64,000 nucleotides of DNA from Bacillus sp. FJAT-50079 (GTDB lineage Bacteria; Bacillota; Bacilli; Bacillales; Bacillaceae_C), in contig NZ_JAGYPD010000005.1 in the NCBI RefSeq assembly GCF_018343515.1, forward strand, positions 62,001-126,000, written 5' to 3'. The notes beneath the pieces are model-generated. The model did no database searches. It saw only the letters and a list, made by a program, of their open reading frames with translations, and was not told where the DNA came from. The translations under genes were made by a program, and so were the position numbers. This document shows, one piece after another, positions 16,383 to 25,717 of this stretch. How positions within the stretch are numbered: position 1 is the stretch's first letter; every line of letters begins with the position of its first letter.

Positions 16383-17168
16383 TTATTTTGCTTGGTATAT
16401 AAAAGATAGATGATCTTGAATCGGCAACCATGCCCCAACTGGCTGCGATGTAGCATTTTTCACAACAATTTTTCGTTTTGTGCCTTTAATAATTAAGTAC
16501 ACTTCACCGTATGTTACCTCACCTTTTTCAATGACTGCTGGAACGTAGGCATCTAAGTAGCCAGCTTGCTTCGGATGAACATTATAAATTTGATGATGCT
16601 TCGTACCTGCCCCAATATTTGTTTCATTTCCAAGAGGTAGCTTCGACTTTTTCATTGCCTTCAATAATATCATTTTTTGTACATCATCTGAATGAGGTAC
16701 TTTCAACGTTAACCCGCCTTTTACTCTTTTATGCATTTGCTGTGTATAAGAAATCTGATGGTTGGCTGTTCCGGCATTGTTATCATACACGTTCGTATTT
16801 ACTTTTTGATATTTCCAATTCACATTCATTTCATGTGATTTATAATTTAATGGCCATTCACCCATATAGATAGTTGCACGCATTCCAATAGAAAAGGGTG
16901 ATTTATTAATCGCAGATTCATTTAAAAGTCGAATTAAATGGGGGTTTTCGATTGGCTCTTCCGCCGAATCAAGTAATTCTTTTGTAAATTTACTTGGCTT
17001 TAAATACGGCTGGTCCTGTGCTTGACTTGGAATTGTGTTCTCCTTTCCAATATTTACAACGGAGGATGGTATTTCAAATGTCTTTTCAGCACCATGAACG
17101 GATGCTCCACCAATTACAATAAAAAATAATAAAAGCACCATTTTCACGAATGTCATCGACAGTTTCAT
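16383..17168 (-). CDS. yfkD: YfkD-family secreted protein
   Basis: A 261-residue protein with a clear signal peptide (MKLSMTFVKMVLLLFFIVIGG) and no further membrane segment. The mature part is rich in beta-type segments and repeats of ANHQISYTQQMHKRVKGG-like sequence without catalytic motifs known to me. Size and the neighbours pdaA and yfkE match YfkD of B. subtilis, whose function is unknown. It lies 74 bases upstream of pdaA in the same direction. Confidence 0.8.
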   Translation of the reverse strand: MKLSMTFVKMVLLLFFIVIGGASVHGAEKTFEIPSSVVNIGKENTIPSQAQDQPYLKPSKFTKELLDSAEEPIENPHLIRLLNESAINKSPFSIGMRATIYMGEWPLNYKSHEMNVNWKYQKVNTNVYDNNAGTANHQISYTQQMHKRVKGGLTLKVPHSDDVQKMILLKAMKKSKLPLGNETNIGAGTKHHQIYNVHPKQAGYLDAYVPAVIEKGEVTYGEVYLIIKGTKRKIVVKNATSQPVGAWLPIQDHLSFIYQAK

Positions 17169-17252
17169 AAAGGTATACTCCTTTCCTATGGGCGGCTGCT
17201 CGAGCCGTCGTTTACCTTTATGTTTTTCCTAATTGAACATGTTTATCCACTC

Positions 17253-18311
17253 TTATAATAAATAAAAGCCAATTCCCATAATCAAATAAGCGGCTAACAA
17301 TGTTGCCCCTTCAAACCAGTTGGATTCTCCATCGTTTGCAATGACGATCGTGAGAAGAACGGAAGTCACCATTGCAACGACTTCAGGAATAGTAAATACG
17401 AGTGGCATGTTAATCTGGAAAAATAATGATGCAATGACGAGAATCGGCGCAACAAACATACAAATTTGTAACGTTGAACCAACAGCGATTTCAACAGCTA
17501 CATCCATTTTATCTTTATAGGCCATTAATACAGCCGAAGCATGCTCTGCCGCATTTCCAACGATTGCGACGATGATGACTCCAATAAATAATTCAGTCCA
17601 TCCGAATTTTTCACCAACGGCTTGAAATGTATGAACAAGTCGTTCAGACGTATAAGCAACAGCGATTGTCGAAATTCCTAAAATAATAATCGCCTTTGTT
17701 TTTGTCCACTCGGGTATTTCTTCTTCTATATTTTCTTCCGTTTCTTTCGACTGATACACTCCCCGATGGGTAACAAGTTTAAAAAAGAGTGCAGCCAAAT
17801 ATAATGTAATCATGATAATCGATATACCAACACTTAAACTAATCGTTTTCGCCTCATTCATGTTTTGTGAAAAAATTTCTGGGATGACAAAAGCGACGAT
17901 TACAGCAAACATGAGCAAACCTGAATTATGCCTTGCATCGTACACATTAAATGTTTGCCGCTTAAACTTTAATCCGCCGATAAAAAAGGACAGCCCGCCA
18001 ACAAGCAATAAATTCCCAATAACAGAACCTGTTAAAGAGGCAAGCACAACACCAATAAGACCCGCCTTTAACGCAAAGATTGAGATAATTAATTCAACGG
18101 CATTACCAAATGTTGCATTCAGTAACCCTCCAATACGAGGACCGGCAACAATCGTTAAACTTTCTGTTGCTCTCCCCATAATACTAGCAAGCCCGATAAT
18201 CGTAATACAATAAACTCCAAACATGAGTACATTAGAGAAATGGAATAACGATCCGATTACTGATAAAGGAAATCCGATGAAAACGACTCCTAAAAAAAAT
18301 TTGTTCAACAT
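17253..18311 (-). CDS. yfkE: Calcium/cation-proton antiporter of the CAX family
   Basis: A 352-residue membrane protein with about eleven hydrophobic segments. Two conserved CAX repeats are visible: GGLLNATFGNAVELIIS and GNAAEHASAVLMAYKDKMD, each with the ion-binding Glu. A cytoplasmic acidic loop EETEENIEEEIPEW separates the halves. It exchanges Ca2+ for protons across the membrane. B. subtilis YfkE (ChaA) has nearly the same length. I prefer ATG 18311 with GGAAGGA upstream over TTG 18320. Confidence 0.92.
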   Translation of the reverse strand: MLNKFFLGVVFIGFPLSVIGSLFHFSNVLMFGVYCITIIGLASIMGRATESLTIVAGPRIGGLLNATFGNAVELIISIFALKAGLIGVVLASLTGSVIGNLLLVGGLSFFIGGLKFKRQTFNVYDARHNSGLLMFAVIVAFVIPEIFSQNMNEAKTISLSVGISIIMITLYLAALFFKLVTHRGVYQSKETEENIEEEIPEWTKTKAIIILGISTIAVAYTSERLVHTFQAVGEKFGWTELFIGVIIVAIVGNAAEHASAVLMAYKDKMDVAVEIAVGSTLQICMFVAPILVIASLFFQINMPLVFTIPEVVAMVTSVLLTIVIANDGESNWFEGATLLAAYLIMGIGFYLL

Positions 18312-18431
18312 CTCGTCCAAATCCTTCCATTTTGAATAATGCTCGATCTTTCATTAATATTTCAACTTTTCCCTAGAATAGAGTTTTTTACCCTTACTTT
18401 TTTCTTGTTTTTCCAGCTTTCTATCGAAAAA

Positions 18432-18460
18432 GGGACTTATCAGATAAGATGACAAGTCCC
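18432..18460 (-). terminator. Intrinsic terminator after the YihY-family gene
   Basis: GGGACTT and AAGTCCC form the stem, followed by TTTTTC on the minus strand. Confidence 0.75.
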
Positions 18461-18475
18461 CTCATTCAAACGGTG

Positions 18476-19336
18476 TTATGAATGGCATTCTCCATTTCGC
18501 TCACCAAAAAGTGAATTCACTTCTCCTCCTACCATCATAATAATGGCAGAAATATAAAACCAAAGCATCAGAATAATGATTCCTCCAATACTTCCGTATG
18601 TCGAGGAATAGTTCCCAAAATACGAAACATAATGGGAAAACCCTAAAGAAACGATGATCCATCCGACACTAGCAAAAATGGCACCGGGAACGGCTGCTAA
18701 GCATTTAATTTTTACACTTGGCGCAATATAATAAATGCCAAGAAATACGATAAATAAAATGACCGGACTTATAACCCATCGTAATAAATTCCATGTTTTT
18801 AAAAAAGCTACTGACAACCCAAATTGAGAGAAAATAAATATTCCGAGCTGTTTACCAAATACCGGAAGTAGAAGCGCTAATAGAAAAACAAAGATCATTG
18901 CAAGCGTTAATAATATAGCTAGCCCTCTTGCTACTAGAAACGGTCTTTTTTCCGTTACATCATATGCTCTATTTAACGAGCGCATTAGCGCATTCATCCC
19001 ATTTGATGCCGACCAGATTGTCCCGATTATCCCGATCGACAACAGCCCTCCGCTTCTGTTTTCCATAACTTCATTAATTGTATTTTGAATCATGGAAAAT
19101 GTCTCCGTAGGTGCAAAATCTTTAATAACATTAAAAATATCATCCTGTGTCAATGGTGTATACGGAAGTAATGTAACGATAAAAATAAGCAAAGGGAACA
19201 ATGAAAGTAAAAAGAAATAGGCTAATTGAGCAGCCATTCCTGTAACATCATTATCCATCACTTTTGCCAACAGTCTTTTTAAAAACTTCCGATTTATTCG
19301 TACGTTCTTCTTTCGCTTTTTCAGAGTGGCCACCAC
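18476..19336 (-). CDS. yfkH: YihY/UPF0761-family membrane protein (YfkH-like)
   Basis: A 286-residue integral membrane protein with about six hydrophobic segments. The family signature MAAQLAYFFLLSLFPLLIF near residue 35 and the late segment GSIGGIIILMLWFYISAIIM are plain. Historically called ribonuclease BN by mistake; the real role is unknown. The N-terminus is strongly basic. The start is uncertain: GTG codons at 19336 and 19333 both overlap a GGTGGTG-like ribosome site. Neighbours (yfkE, yfkK) agree with B. subtilis YfkH. Confidence 0.85.
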   Translation of the reverse strand: MVATLKKRKKNVRINRKFLKRLLAKVMDNDVTGMAAQLAYFFLLSLFPLLIFIVTLLPYTPLTQDDIFNVIKDFAPTETFSMIQNTINEVMENRSGGLLSIGIIGTIWSASNGMNALMRSLNRAYDVTEKRPFLVARGLAILLTLAMIFVFLLALLLPVFGKQLGIFIFSQFGLSVAFLKTWNLLRWVISPVILFIVFLGIYYIAPSVKIKCLAAVPGAIFASVGWIIVSLGFSHYVSYFGNYSSTYGSIGGIIILMLWFYISAIIMMVGGEVNSLFGERNGECHS

Positions 19337-19463
19337 CTAAATATCATCATTACTTTATATTTTACCTTTTTTCTTATCATCAAACATATTCATAAAATGT
19401 TGACAATTTCCCATTGTAATGAAAGGATGGAAGATATGAATAAAAGGATAGGGGGTTTGGATT

Positions 19464-19688
19464 ATGGATTTGACAAAAAGTTCACGTGAAAATATTGAAT
19501 ATATGCTTAACGAAATTATTACGAAGTTAAGAATGGTTAATATCGGAGCAATTAAATCAGATAGCCTTGACGAAGAGCGCTACGAAGAGCTTCAGGAAAT
19601 TTATGAATTGGTGATGAAAAAAAATAGCTTTAGCCCAAACGAGATGCAAGCATTGGCGGAAGAGCTTGGTCAATTAAGAAGAGCGTAA
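19464..19688 (+). CDS. yfkK: UPF0435 (DUF1128) protein YfkK
   Basis: A 74-residue soluble protein, all helical in appearance, starting MDLTKSSRENIEYMLNEI. I recognise the YfkK family, small proteins conserved in Bacillaceae without known function. It stands alone on the plus strand with its own ribosome site (AGGGGGTTTGG region before the ATG), divergent from yfkH. Followed by a bidirectional terminator. Confidence 0.87.
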   Translation: MDLTKSSRENIEYMLNEIITKLRMVNIGAIKSDSLDEERYEELQEIYELVMKKNSFSPNEMQALAEELGQLRRA

Positions 19689-19697
19689 ATGATAAAT

Positions 19698-19732
19698 TAA
19701 GGGAAAGGAAGGCGAACCCCTCCTTTCCCTTA
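19698..19732. terminator. Bidirectional terminator between yfkK and the SGNH gene
   Basis: TAAGGGAAAGGA and TCCTTTCCCTTA form a 12-bp stem between two convergent genes. Confidence 0.75.
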
Positions 19733-19745
19733 TTCTATGAAACTA

Positions 19746-21788
19746 CTATGCATTAATTGATAAACGACGTTTTCTCGAAAGCAAGAACATTGCAACACCC
19801 GTTAATAATAGGGATATTCCAAGCATGAGCCAATTATAATCGTTTGTTGCCGTGTTTGGTAAGCTGCCTTTCTTTGTATGTTTCGTTTTATCGTCCTTTT
19901 TATCTTTTTTCGTGTCATCTTTTGATCCATTTCCAGGATCTTTCGCACCCGGGACAGGGGTTTTATCGTCATCCCCATCATCTGGATCTTGAACAGGATC
20001 TTTAGGATCGACAGGTGGTGTGTCGTCTGGCTTGTCAACTTGAGCAAAGACACCGTAATTCGAGAAGTGAGTAACAACTATGCTAATTGTTTGTAACTCC
20101 TTATTTTTCTCTCCTTTCTGACTTTCCCATTTACCTTCGGCTTCGTTATAATAGTAAATATCTACATCTTCCGGTGAATCAGCATCATAGCCCATCATAA
20201 GTGTAAACGTTCCTTCGTAATCTTTAAACCCTTCTGGATATTGGAATTCAAAATTCAAAGCATCGCCAAAAGCTTTTAGTCCTTCTGCTTTGGAGAGGGC
20301 ATCTTCGCTTGTAAGTGTAACAGTGAGTAACGTTCCTTCTGGAAGATCATTCGGCAATAATAAGGTTACATCCGCTCCAATAATCCGGATCAGCTCATCC
20401 GAGTTCACCATTAGCTCTTTTCCTAATTCAACATCTTTTACATAAGGTTCTTCCGGGTCTGGATCTTCGATTTTTGGGAATGACGGATTAATTGCTCCGA
20501 TAAATGCACTAGCAAGTGCTTCATACCCAGCCGCACTTGGATGAATATTAGCTTGGTTCGGAAGATACGTTTGATAGTTTCCTTCAAATAATTGAGCAAC
20601 GGGTACAAACGTCGCACCAAATTGGGATGTTGGCATTGATATTGCCGTGTTTAAATTGAATAGCATTGGCTTCGTCATAATTTCTTGCACTTCCGCTGGT
20701 AAATATGGAAGAGCATTATAATAACCCATAACGTAAATTTTAGAAGTAGGGTTTACCGACCTAATTGCCCCTAATATTTGTGCCGTGTTCGAGCCAACCT
20801 CCCCAATAATCCCTGGAATCGCAGCTAGTTTTGTCAATGCATCTCCTAAAAGCTGAGCCGCTTGTTGTGCTTGCTCGGCAGCCACTTTTGCTTCATTGGA
20901 CACATTTACAGCTGTTATTGCACCATCGGCCGCTGCCTTTGCTGTACTCGCCTTTGCCGAAGCATCGGATAATTGGGCCACAATCTCATCTGCCAATGTT
21001 TTTAAGTCATCCGGTATAAATGTTTTTAGTGAATTGATTATAGTTACCGTCTCATTTAGTTTTGCCCCAGCGGTATTCAATTCACTTGAAACTGTTTCTA
21101 ATGACCCCGCGCTATTATAAGTATCCAGAGCTAATCCAACACTCGTCTGTGCAGTTAAAACATTCGAAAGAATATTGTCTAAAGTCGGCTGAACGAGTGG
21201 AAGTTTCTCAGCAGGTATTTTTGTTTTGATCACCTCTATTGCTCCCGTGACTTCTAAATTATTCATTGCGTTCTTAATTTCGTTTACTTCTCTTTCAACT
21301 GCGCTTTTTGCAATATCCTCAGCATCTGCCGCTAGTTTGGCATTCGCCATTGTTACTTCGGCTAATTGTTGTACTTCTGCTAATTTTTCCTTGTTTAAAT
21401 CAGCTGGATTTATGCCGGAACTAAGTATCGGCATTAGTCCTCCTAAAATATCATTCGCACCTACGCTTATCGTGATAATGTCCGCATCTGCTAATTTTGA
21501 AATTTCGGATAGCCCCGCTAGTACTTGCCCTGACGTAGCACCCGATTTACCGGCATTATGTACATTTACCTCATATCCATTTCCCTCTAGACTATTTTTA
21601 ATTAATCCAACATACCCCGTACTAGGTGTATTGTCAGAAAGAATTCCTGCCGCCAATGAATCACCTAACGCGACATAATTAACTGTGTTTGTCTTCCCTT
21701 CATTAGCTAATGTTGATAATGGGGCAAAAGCGAGTACAAAGACAAGCATTAATAGTAGTGCGCGCGATCGTTTTATTACTCTTTGCAA
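19746..21788 (-). CDS. LPXTG-anchored SGNH/GDSL hydrolase with a large helical insertion
   Basis: A 680-residue exported esterase-like protein. Order: signal peptide; SGNH block I with YVALGDSLAAG near residue 40 (Ser nucleophile); SVGANDILGG (block III Asn); a long Ala-, Lys- and Asp-rich helical stretch of roughly 180 residues; the block V motif NIHPSAAGYEAL with the Asp/His-type His; a beta-rich domain; an Asp/Pro/Lys spacer; and the sortase signal LPNTATNDYNW with a hydrophobic segment and a KRKRR-like tail. The start is TTG 21788 with AGGAAAGGATG upstream. The substrate is unknown. It interrupts the yfj/yfk block. Confidence 0.85.
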   Translation of the reverse strand: MQRVIKRSRALLLMLVFVLAFAPLSTLANEGKTNTVNYVALGDSLAAGILSDNTPSTGYVGLIKNSLEGNGYEVNVHNAGKSGATSGQVLAGLSEISKLADADIITISVGANDILGGLMPILSSGINPADLNKEKLAEVQQLAEVTMANAKLAADAEDIAKSAVEREVNEIKNAMNNLEVTGAIEVIKTKIPAEKLPLVQPTLDNILSNVLTAQTSVGLALDTYNSAGSLETVSSELNTAGAKLNETVTIINSLKTFIPDDLKTLADEIVAQLSDASAKASTAKAAADGAITAVNVSNEAKVAAEQAQQAAQLLGDALTKLAAIPGIIGEVGSNTAQILGAIRSVNPTSKIYVMGYYNALPYLPAEVQEIMTKPMLFNLNTAISMPTSQFGATFVPVAQLFEGNYQTYLPNQANIHPSAAGYEALASAFIGAINPSFPKIEDPDPEEPYVKDVELGKELMVNSDELIRIIGADVTLLLPNDLPEGTLLTVTLTSEDALSKAEGLKAFGDALNFEFQYPEGFKDYEGTFTLMMGYDADSPEDVDIYYYNEAEGKWESQKGEKNKELQTISIVVTHFSNYGVFAQVDKPDDTPPVDPKDPVQDPDDGDDDKTPVPGAKDPGNGSKDDTKKDKKDDKTKHTKKGSLPNTATNDYNWLMLGISLLLTGVAMFLLSRKRRLSINA

Positions 21789-22023
21789 ATGAAATCATCC
21801 TTTCCTTTTAAGTATTTTTGAGGACCTTAAACTATGTAAACTCCATAGTATAACTCGTTAACTACTAAATTATTACCTTCCTTTCATAGATTATTTATTA
21901 TATATATATTATCAAAAGCAATACAATTTGCAATATTCTGTATTTTTCTTTAAGTAAACTTAATATATATAGTCCTTTCGAACTAACATCTAACTTTCTA
22001 TCCGGAGCCTATTGCAATAGAAA

Positions 22024-22057
22024 AAGCCCTTCCTCGCTTATAATCGAGAAAAGGCTT
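22024..22057 (-). terminator. Intrinsic terminator of the metNPQ operon
   Basis: An imperfect stem (AAGCC..CTCG with CGAG..GGCTT) followed by TTTTTC on the minus strand. The 290-base gap 21789-22078 holds this and AT-rich promoter-like sequence only. Confidence 0.75.
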
Positions 22058-22078
22058 ATTTAAGGATAAGTGCAACTA

Positions 22079-22909
22079 TTATCTATTTTGCATCCAATCC
22101 GGTTTTGTAAAATCAACGAAGTCTGAGTCGATAACCGCTTCGAATTCTTCTGATTCTACTACTTCTTTAATGTCTTTTACAAATTGAGCATCTTTGTTTT
22201 TTGTGTCAATAACGACGCGGTTGCGGAAAACATCATCCATATCTTCAATTGCAATGCCGTCTTCTGGTTTCATTTTCGCTGCAAATGCGAAGTTTCCTGG
22301 TACTGCTGCCATATCCGCGCTTTCAACCGCACGTGGAAGCTGACCTGCTTCAATCGGTTGGAATTTAATATTTTTAAAGTTGTCTTTAATGTCTTTTTCA
22401 GAAATCGTTAAATGACTAACATCGTCTTTTAATGTAATCAAGCCTTCTTGTTCTAAAATTAATAGCGCTCTTCCCATATTCGTTGGGTCATTTGGTAACG
22501 CTAGAGTCGCTCCTTCTGTAATTTCATCTAATGAATTAAATACATTAGAGAAAATAACCATTGGTGAAGTTGGAACAGTAATTACCTCTGACAGGTTCAG
22601 TTTGTTTTGCTCTGCAAAAGTTTCCATGTATACTAAATTTTGAAAGACGTTCGCATCGATATCACCGTTTGCTAAAGCATTGTTTGGCTGAATGTAATCG
22701 CTGAATTCTACTACTTCCACTTTATAGCCTTTTTTCTCCAAGCCAGGTTTAATCGCTTTTGTAACCATATCTGTGAATGGTCCAGCTGTTGCACCAATTT
22801 TTACTTCCTTTTTATCTTCGTTTGCTGCACCTTCGTCTTTGCTACCACCACATGCAGCAAGTACACTAATTGCTAGAATGATTGTAACTGCTAAAAACCA
22901 TTTTTTCAT
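22079..22909 (-). CDS. metQ: Methionine-binding lipoprotein MetQ
   Basis: A 276-residue NlpA-family lipoprotein that captures methionine outside the membrane for MetNP. The lipobox is VLAAC at residues 17-21. Family segments TAGPFTDMV, YIQPNNALANGDIDANVFQ and LPNDPTNMGRALLILE are visible. The ATG at 22909 has AGGAGG upstream; the longer frame to 22966 would overlap metP and lacks a ribosome site. Last gene of the S-box operon. Confidence 0.93.
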   Translation of the reverse strand: MKKWFLAVTIILAISVLAACGGSKDEGAANEDKKEVKIGATAGPFTDMVTKAIKPGLEKKGYKVEVVEFSDYIQPNNALANGDIDANVFQNLVYMETFAEQNKLNLSEVITVPTSPMVIFSNVFNSLDEITEGATLALPNDPTNMGRALLILEQEGLITLKDDVSHLTISEKDIKDNFKNIKFQPIEAGQLPRAVESADMAAVPGNFAFAAKMKPEDGIAIEDMDDVFRNRVVIDTKNKDAQFVKDIKEVVESEEFEAVIDSDFVDFTKPDWMQNR

Positions 22910-22928
22910 GTCTGTTTCCTCCTGAAGT

Positions 22929-23591
22929 TTATCTTTTATCTGCATATTTTGCCCAGCGGTCTCCAATAAATTGGATCAACTGAACTAATATTACTAACAA
23001 AATAACGGTTGTAAACATAATGACTGTATCATAGCGATAATATCCGAAGCGAATGGCTAAATCCCCAATACCCCCGCCGCCAACAGTACCTGCCATCGCT
23101 GAGTAAGCGACAAGGCTAATCGTCGTTAACGTGATACCTTGAATAAGACTTGGCTTTGCTTCTGATATGAGCACATCTTTAATGATCATCCACGGTGTTG
23201 CGCCAACTGCAATCGCCGCTTCGATCACCCCTTTATCAATTTCTCTAAAAGATGTTTCTACAATTCTTGCATAAAATGGGATCGCAGCAACCGATAAGGA
23301 AACGATGGCTGCCGTAGGTCCTATAGCTTTTCCTACAATTAAAATCGTAAATGGAATGAGGAGAACGAGTAAGATAATAAACGGAATCGAGCGAATTAAG
23401 TTTACTAGAAAGCCAACTGTCGATTTCACCAACTTATTTTCCCAAAACATACCTTGATCCGTAACAAACAGTAGTACCCCTAACGGTAATCCAATAATGA
23501 CCGAAACGAGAAGTGCAATCCCGACCATATAAATTGTTTCAAAAAAAGCTTTATTCAAATCTGGCAGCATTTCGATTATATGCTCAACCAT
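22929..23591 (-). CDS. metP: Methionine ABC transporter permease MetP
   Basis: A 220-residue MetI-type permease with five to six membrane helices. The ATPase-coupling EAA loop reads EAAIAVGATPWMIIKDVLISEAKPS. The last part GGGGIGDLAIRFGYYRYD is typical of methionine permeases. The ATG at 23591 overlaps the metN stop (ATGGTTGA) and has AGAGGTGG upstream. It moves methionine inward, powered by MetN. Confidence 0.92.
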   Translation of the reverse strand: MVEHIIEMLPDLNKAFFETIYMVGIALLVSVIIGLPLGVLLFVTDQGMFWENKLVKSTVGFLVNLIRSIPFIILLVLLIPFTILIVGKAIGPTAAIVSLSVAAIPFYARIVETSFREIDKGVIEAAIAVGATPWMIIKDVLISEAKPSLIQGITLTTISLVAYSAMAGTVGGGGIGDLAIRFGYYRYDTVIMFTTVILLVILVQLIQFIGDRWAKYADKR

Positions 23592-24594
23592 GAGTGACCA
23601 CCTCTGCATTTCCCGTTCTTTCTTGTAAATATTGAATGGCTTTTTCTACCTCTGGTCCCTCGCCAATCAATTCCATGATGAAAATTCCTAACGGTTCTTC
23701 TTGAATATATTCAATATTCCCATGTAAAAAGTTCCCTTTAACTTTGAATTGCTGCAGCGCATCTGAAACGACCGTTTCACCGGCTTTTGATCCCTTAAAT
23801 TGGATTCTTACAATTTCTCCCGAACATTGTTTTAATAATTTCTCCGGAATATCCAATTGTAAAATATCACCGATAAACTCCTTTGTTAGCTCTGCCTTTG
23901 GCGTTGCAAAAATATCGTATACTGAACCAAGCTCAACAATCTTTCCATCTTGCATGACAGCCATCCGATCACAAATTTCTTTCACAACTTCCATTTCATG
24001 TGTAATCAGAACGATTGTGATGCCAAGCTCTTTATTAATTTTTTTCAATAGAGCTAAAATCGACTTCGTCGTGCTTGGGTCAAGCGCTGATGTTGCTTCA
24101 TCACATAATAAAACAGATGGATTATTCGCAAGTGCTCTAGCAATACCGACACGTTGTTTTTGTCCACCGCTTAATTGTGATGGATACACATCCCTTTTAT
24201 CGGAAAGACCTACCATATGGAGTAGTTGTTCTGCCCTTTTTACACGTTCTGCCTGTGGATAATTGGCGGCTTTTAAAGCGAAGATAATATTTTCAATAAT
24301 CGTTTTAGAACTAATTAAGTAGAAATGTTGAAAAATCATCCCAATTTTCAGACGAGCTTGGCGCAGCTCAGACGCTGAAAGCTTTGTTAAATCAGTCCCA
24401 TCAATAATTACAGACCCTGATGTCGGTTTTTCCAGCAAATTCAGGCAGCGAATCAGAGAACTTTTACCAGCGCCTGAGTAACCGACGATGCCAAAAATTT
24501 CACCTTTTTTTATCGATAAGGATACATTATCGACACCAACCACTTCGCCTTTTTTTGTTTTATATTTTTTTGTTATATTGCTTATTTGTATCAT
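23584..24594 (-). CDS. metN: Methionine ABC transporter ATPase MetN
   Basis: A 336-residue ATPase with Walker A GYSGAGKSS, signature LSGGQKQRVGIARAL and Walker B VLLCDEATSALD. The C-terminal 90 residues form the NIL/ACT-like domain that senses methionine and inhibits transport. I place the start at ATG 24594 (MIQISNITK) with GGTGGAG upstream. The longer frame to 24630 runs into the riboswitch terminator. First gene after the S-box leader. Confidence 0.94.
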   Translation of the reverse strand: MIQISNITKKYKTKKGEVVGVDNVSLSIKKGEIFGIVGYSGAGKSSLIRCLNLLEKPTSGSVIIDGTDLTKLSASELRQARLKIGMIFQHFYLISSKTIIENIIFALKAANYPQAERVKRAEQLLHMVGLSDKRDVYPSQLSGGQKQRVGIARALANNPSVLLCDEATSALDPSTTKSILALLKKINKELGITIVLITHEMEVVKEICDRMAVMQDGKIVELGSVYDIFATPKAELTKEFIGDILQLDIPEKLLKQCSGEIVRIQFKGSKAGETVVSDALQQFKVKGNFLHGNIEYIQEEPLGIFIMELIGEGPEVEKAIQYLQERTGNAEVVTHG

Positions 24595-24616
24595 ATTCTC
24601 CACCTCAAAAAGTAAA

Positions 24617-24772
24617 AATGCCTCTTTCATCTTGAAAGAGGCATCGAAAATTCATTGTTCGCTTTCGACTTATCTTTCAGAATTTTCCATTCCGCAGGAA
24701 GTGGCACCTTTCCCCAATTGGAGGTTGCCGGACGTCTTCGGGCCTGATCCCTCAGTCACTCTTGATAAGTTT
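24617..24772 (-). promoter_or_regulatory. metN leader: SAM-I riboswitch (S-box) with intrinsic terminator
   Basis: The minus-strand RNA begins its P1 helix with CTTATCAAGAG (5' arm near 24769) and closes it with GATAAG (24669-24674). Between them are GAGGGA..GGCCC, CCGGCAACC and GGTGCCA..TTCCTGC, the S-box core. A terminator stem follows (ATGCCTCTTT at 24618-24627 with AAAGAGGCAT at 24635-24644) and a T-run, just before metN. When SAM is plentiful the operon is switched off. Confidence 0.95.
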
Positions 24773-24818
24773 CATATTCATATGGATAAAGTTATTATGA
24801 CGAAAAAGTCGAAACTTG

Positions 24819-25607
24819 TCAACAGAAATATTTCTTTGGCTGGCGATCGTCAAAAATAGGGATGCGGCTGCGAATTTCTTCAATTTCATCAAGGTCCACT
24901 TCTCCAACTAATAATTCTTCGTCAATTCCACCTTCAGAAATGATCGTCCCCCACGGATCAATGATGAGTGAGTGACCGGCAAACACATTATTCTTGTCTT
25001 CACCTGCACGATTGCATGCAATGACATAACATTGATTTTCAATCGCACGAGCTTTTAATAACGTTTGCCAATGATCCAGTCTTTGAATCGGCCATTCTGC
25101 GACAACAAACAATGCCTTTGCCCCATTTAGCACAGGTTTTCTTAACCATTCCGGGAAGCGAATATCATAGCAAATAAAACTTGCCGCTTCTTCTCCATCA
25201 AGCGTAAAATTGGTTTCGTCATTGCCCGCCTGCAAATATAAATGCTCATCCATAAGCTGGAACAGATGAAGTTTACTATATTCGTGAACGAGCTTTCCTT
25301 CGCTGTCGATGATGTACATCGTATTTTTTACGCCATCTTTTGTTTTATTTGCTACCGAGCCACCAACGATATGAAATTGATGTTTCTTCGCTTGTTCTTG
25401 TAAAAACGCAATCACATCACGTCCTTCTTGATGAGCAATTTCATTTAAACGGGTTAAATCATAGCCTGTTGTCCATAATTCTGGCAAAACAACAACTGTA
25501 CATTGTTCTTTTGCCGCTTTTTCAAACCATCGCTCCGCACGTGTAAAATTTCCCTCTGGATCTCCGAACGCAATGTCCATTTGAATACAGCCAACTTTCC
25601 ACTTCAT
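24819..25607 (-). CDS. mtnU: Carbon-nitrogen hydrolase, MtnU-like
   Basis: A 262-residue nitrilase-superfamily amidase. The catalytic triad is visible: Glu in VVLPELWTTGYD, Lys in YSKLHLF and Cys in SFICYDIRFPEW. MtnU/YkrU-type enzymes work as omega-amidases on the 2-oxo acid amides left by glutamine-dependent transamination in methionine salvage. The divergent neighbour is the aminotransferase mtnE, which supports this role. ATG 25607 has a GGGGAGGAA site; the longer frame would use TTG. Confidence 0.85.
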   Translation of the reverse strand: MKWKVGCIQMDIAFGDPEGNFTRAERWFEKAAKEQCTVVVLPELWTTGYDLTRLNEIAHQEGRDVIAFLQEQAKKHQFHIVGGSVANKTKDGVKNTMYIIDSEGKLVHEYSKLHLFQLMDEHLYLQAGNDETNFTLDGEEAASFICYDIRFPEWLRKPVLNGAKALFVVAEWPIQRLDHWQTLLKARAIENQCYVIACNRAGEDKNNVFAGHSLIIDPWGTIISEGGIDEELLVGEVDLDEIEEIRSRIPIFDDRQPKKYFC

Positions 25608-25717
25608 CCCCAAATTCCTCCCCAAATTTTCTGTACTTTACAAACATTATTATTCGTTATAACATGGAACACTAGAAATGAAAAGGAAAATCCAATTAAT
25701 TTTATTGAGGTGGCGGA

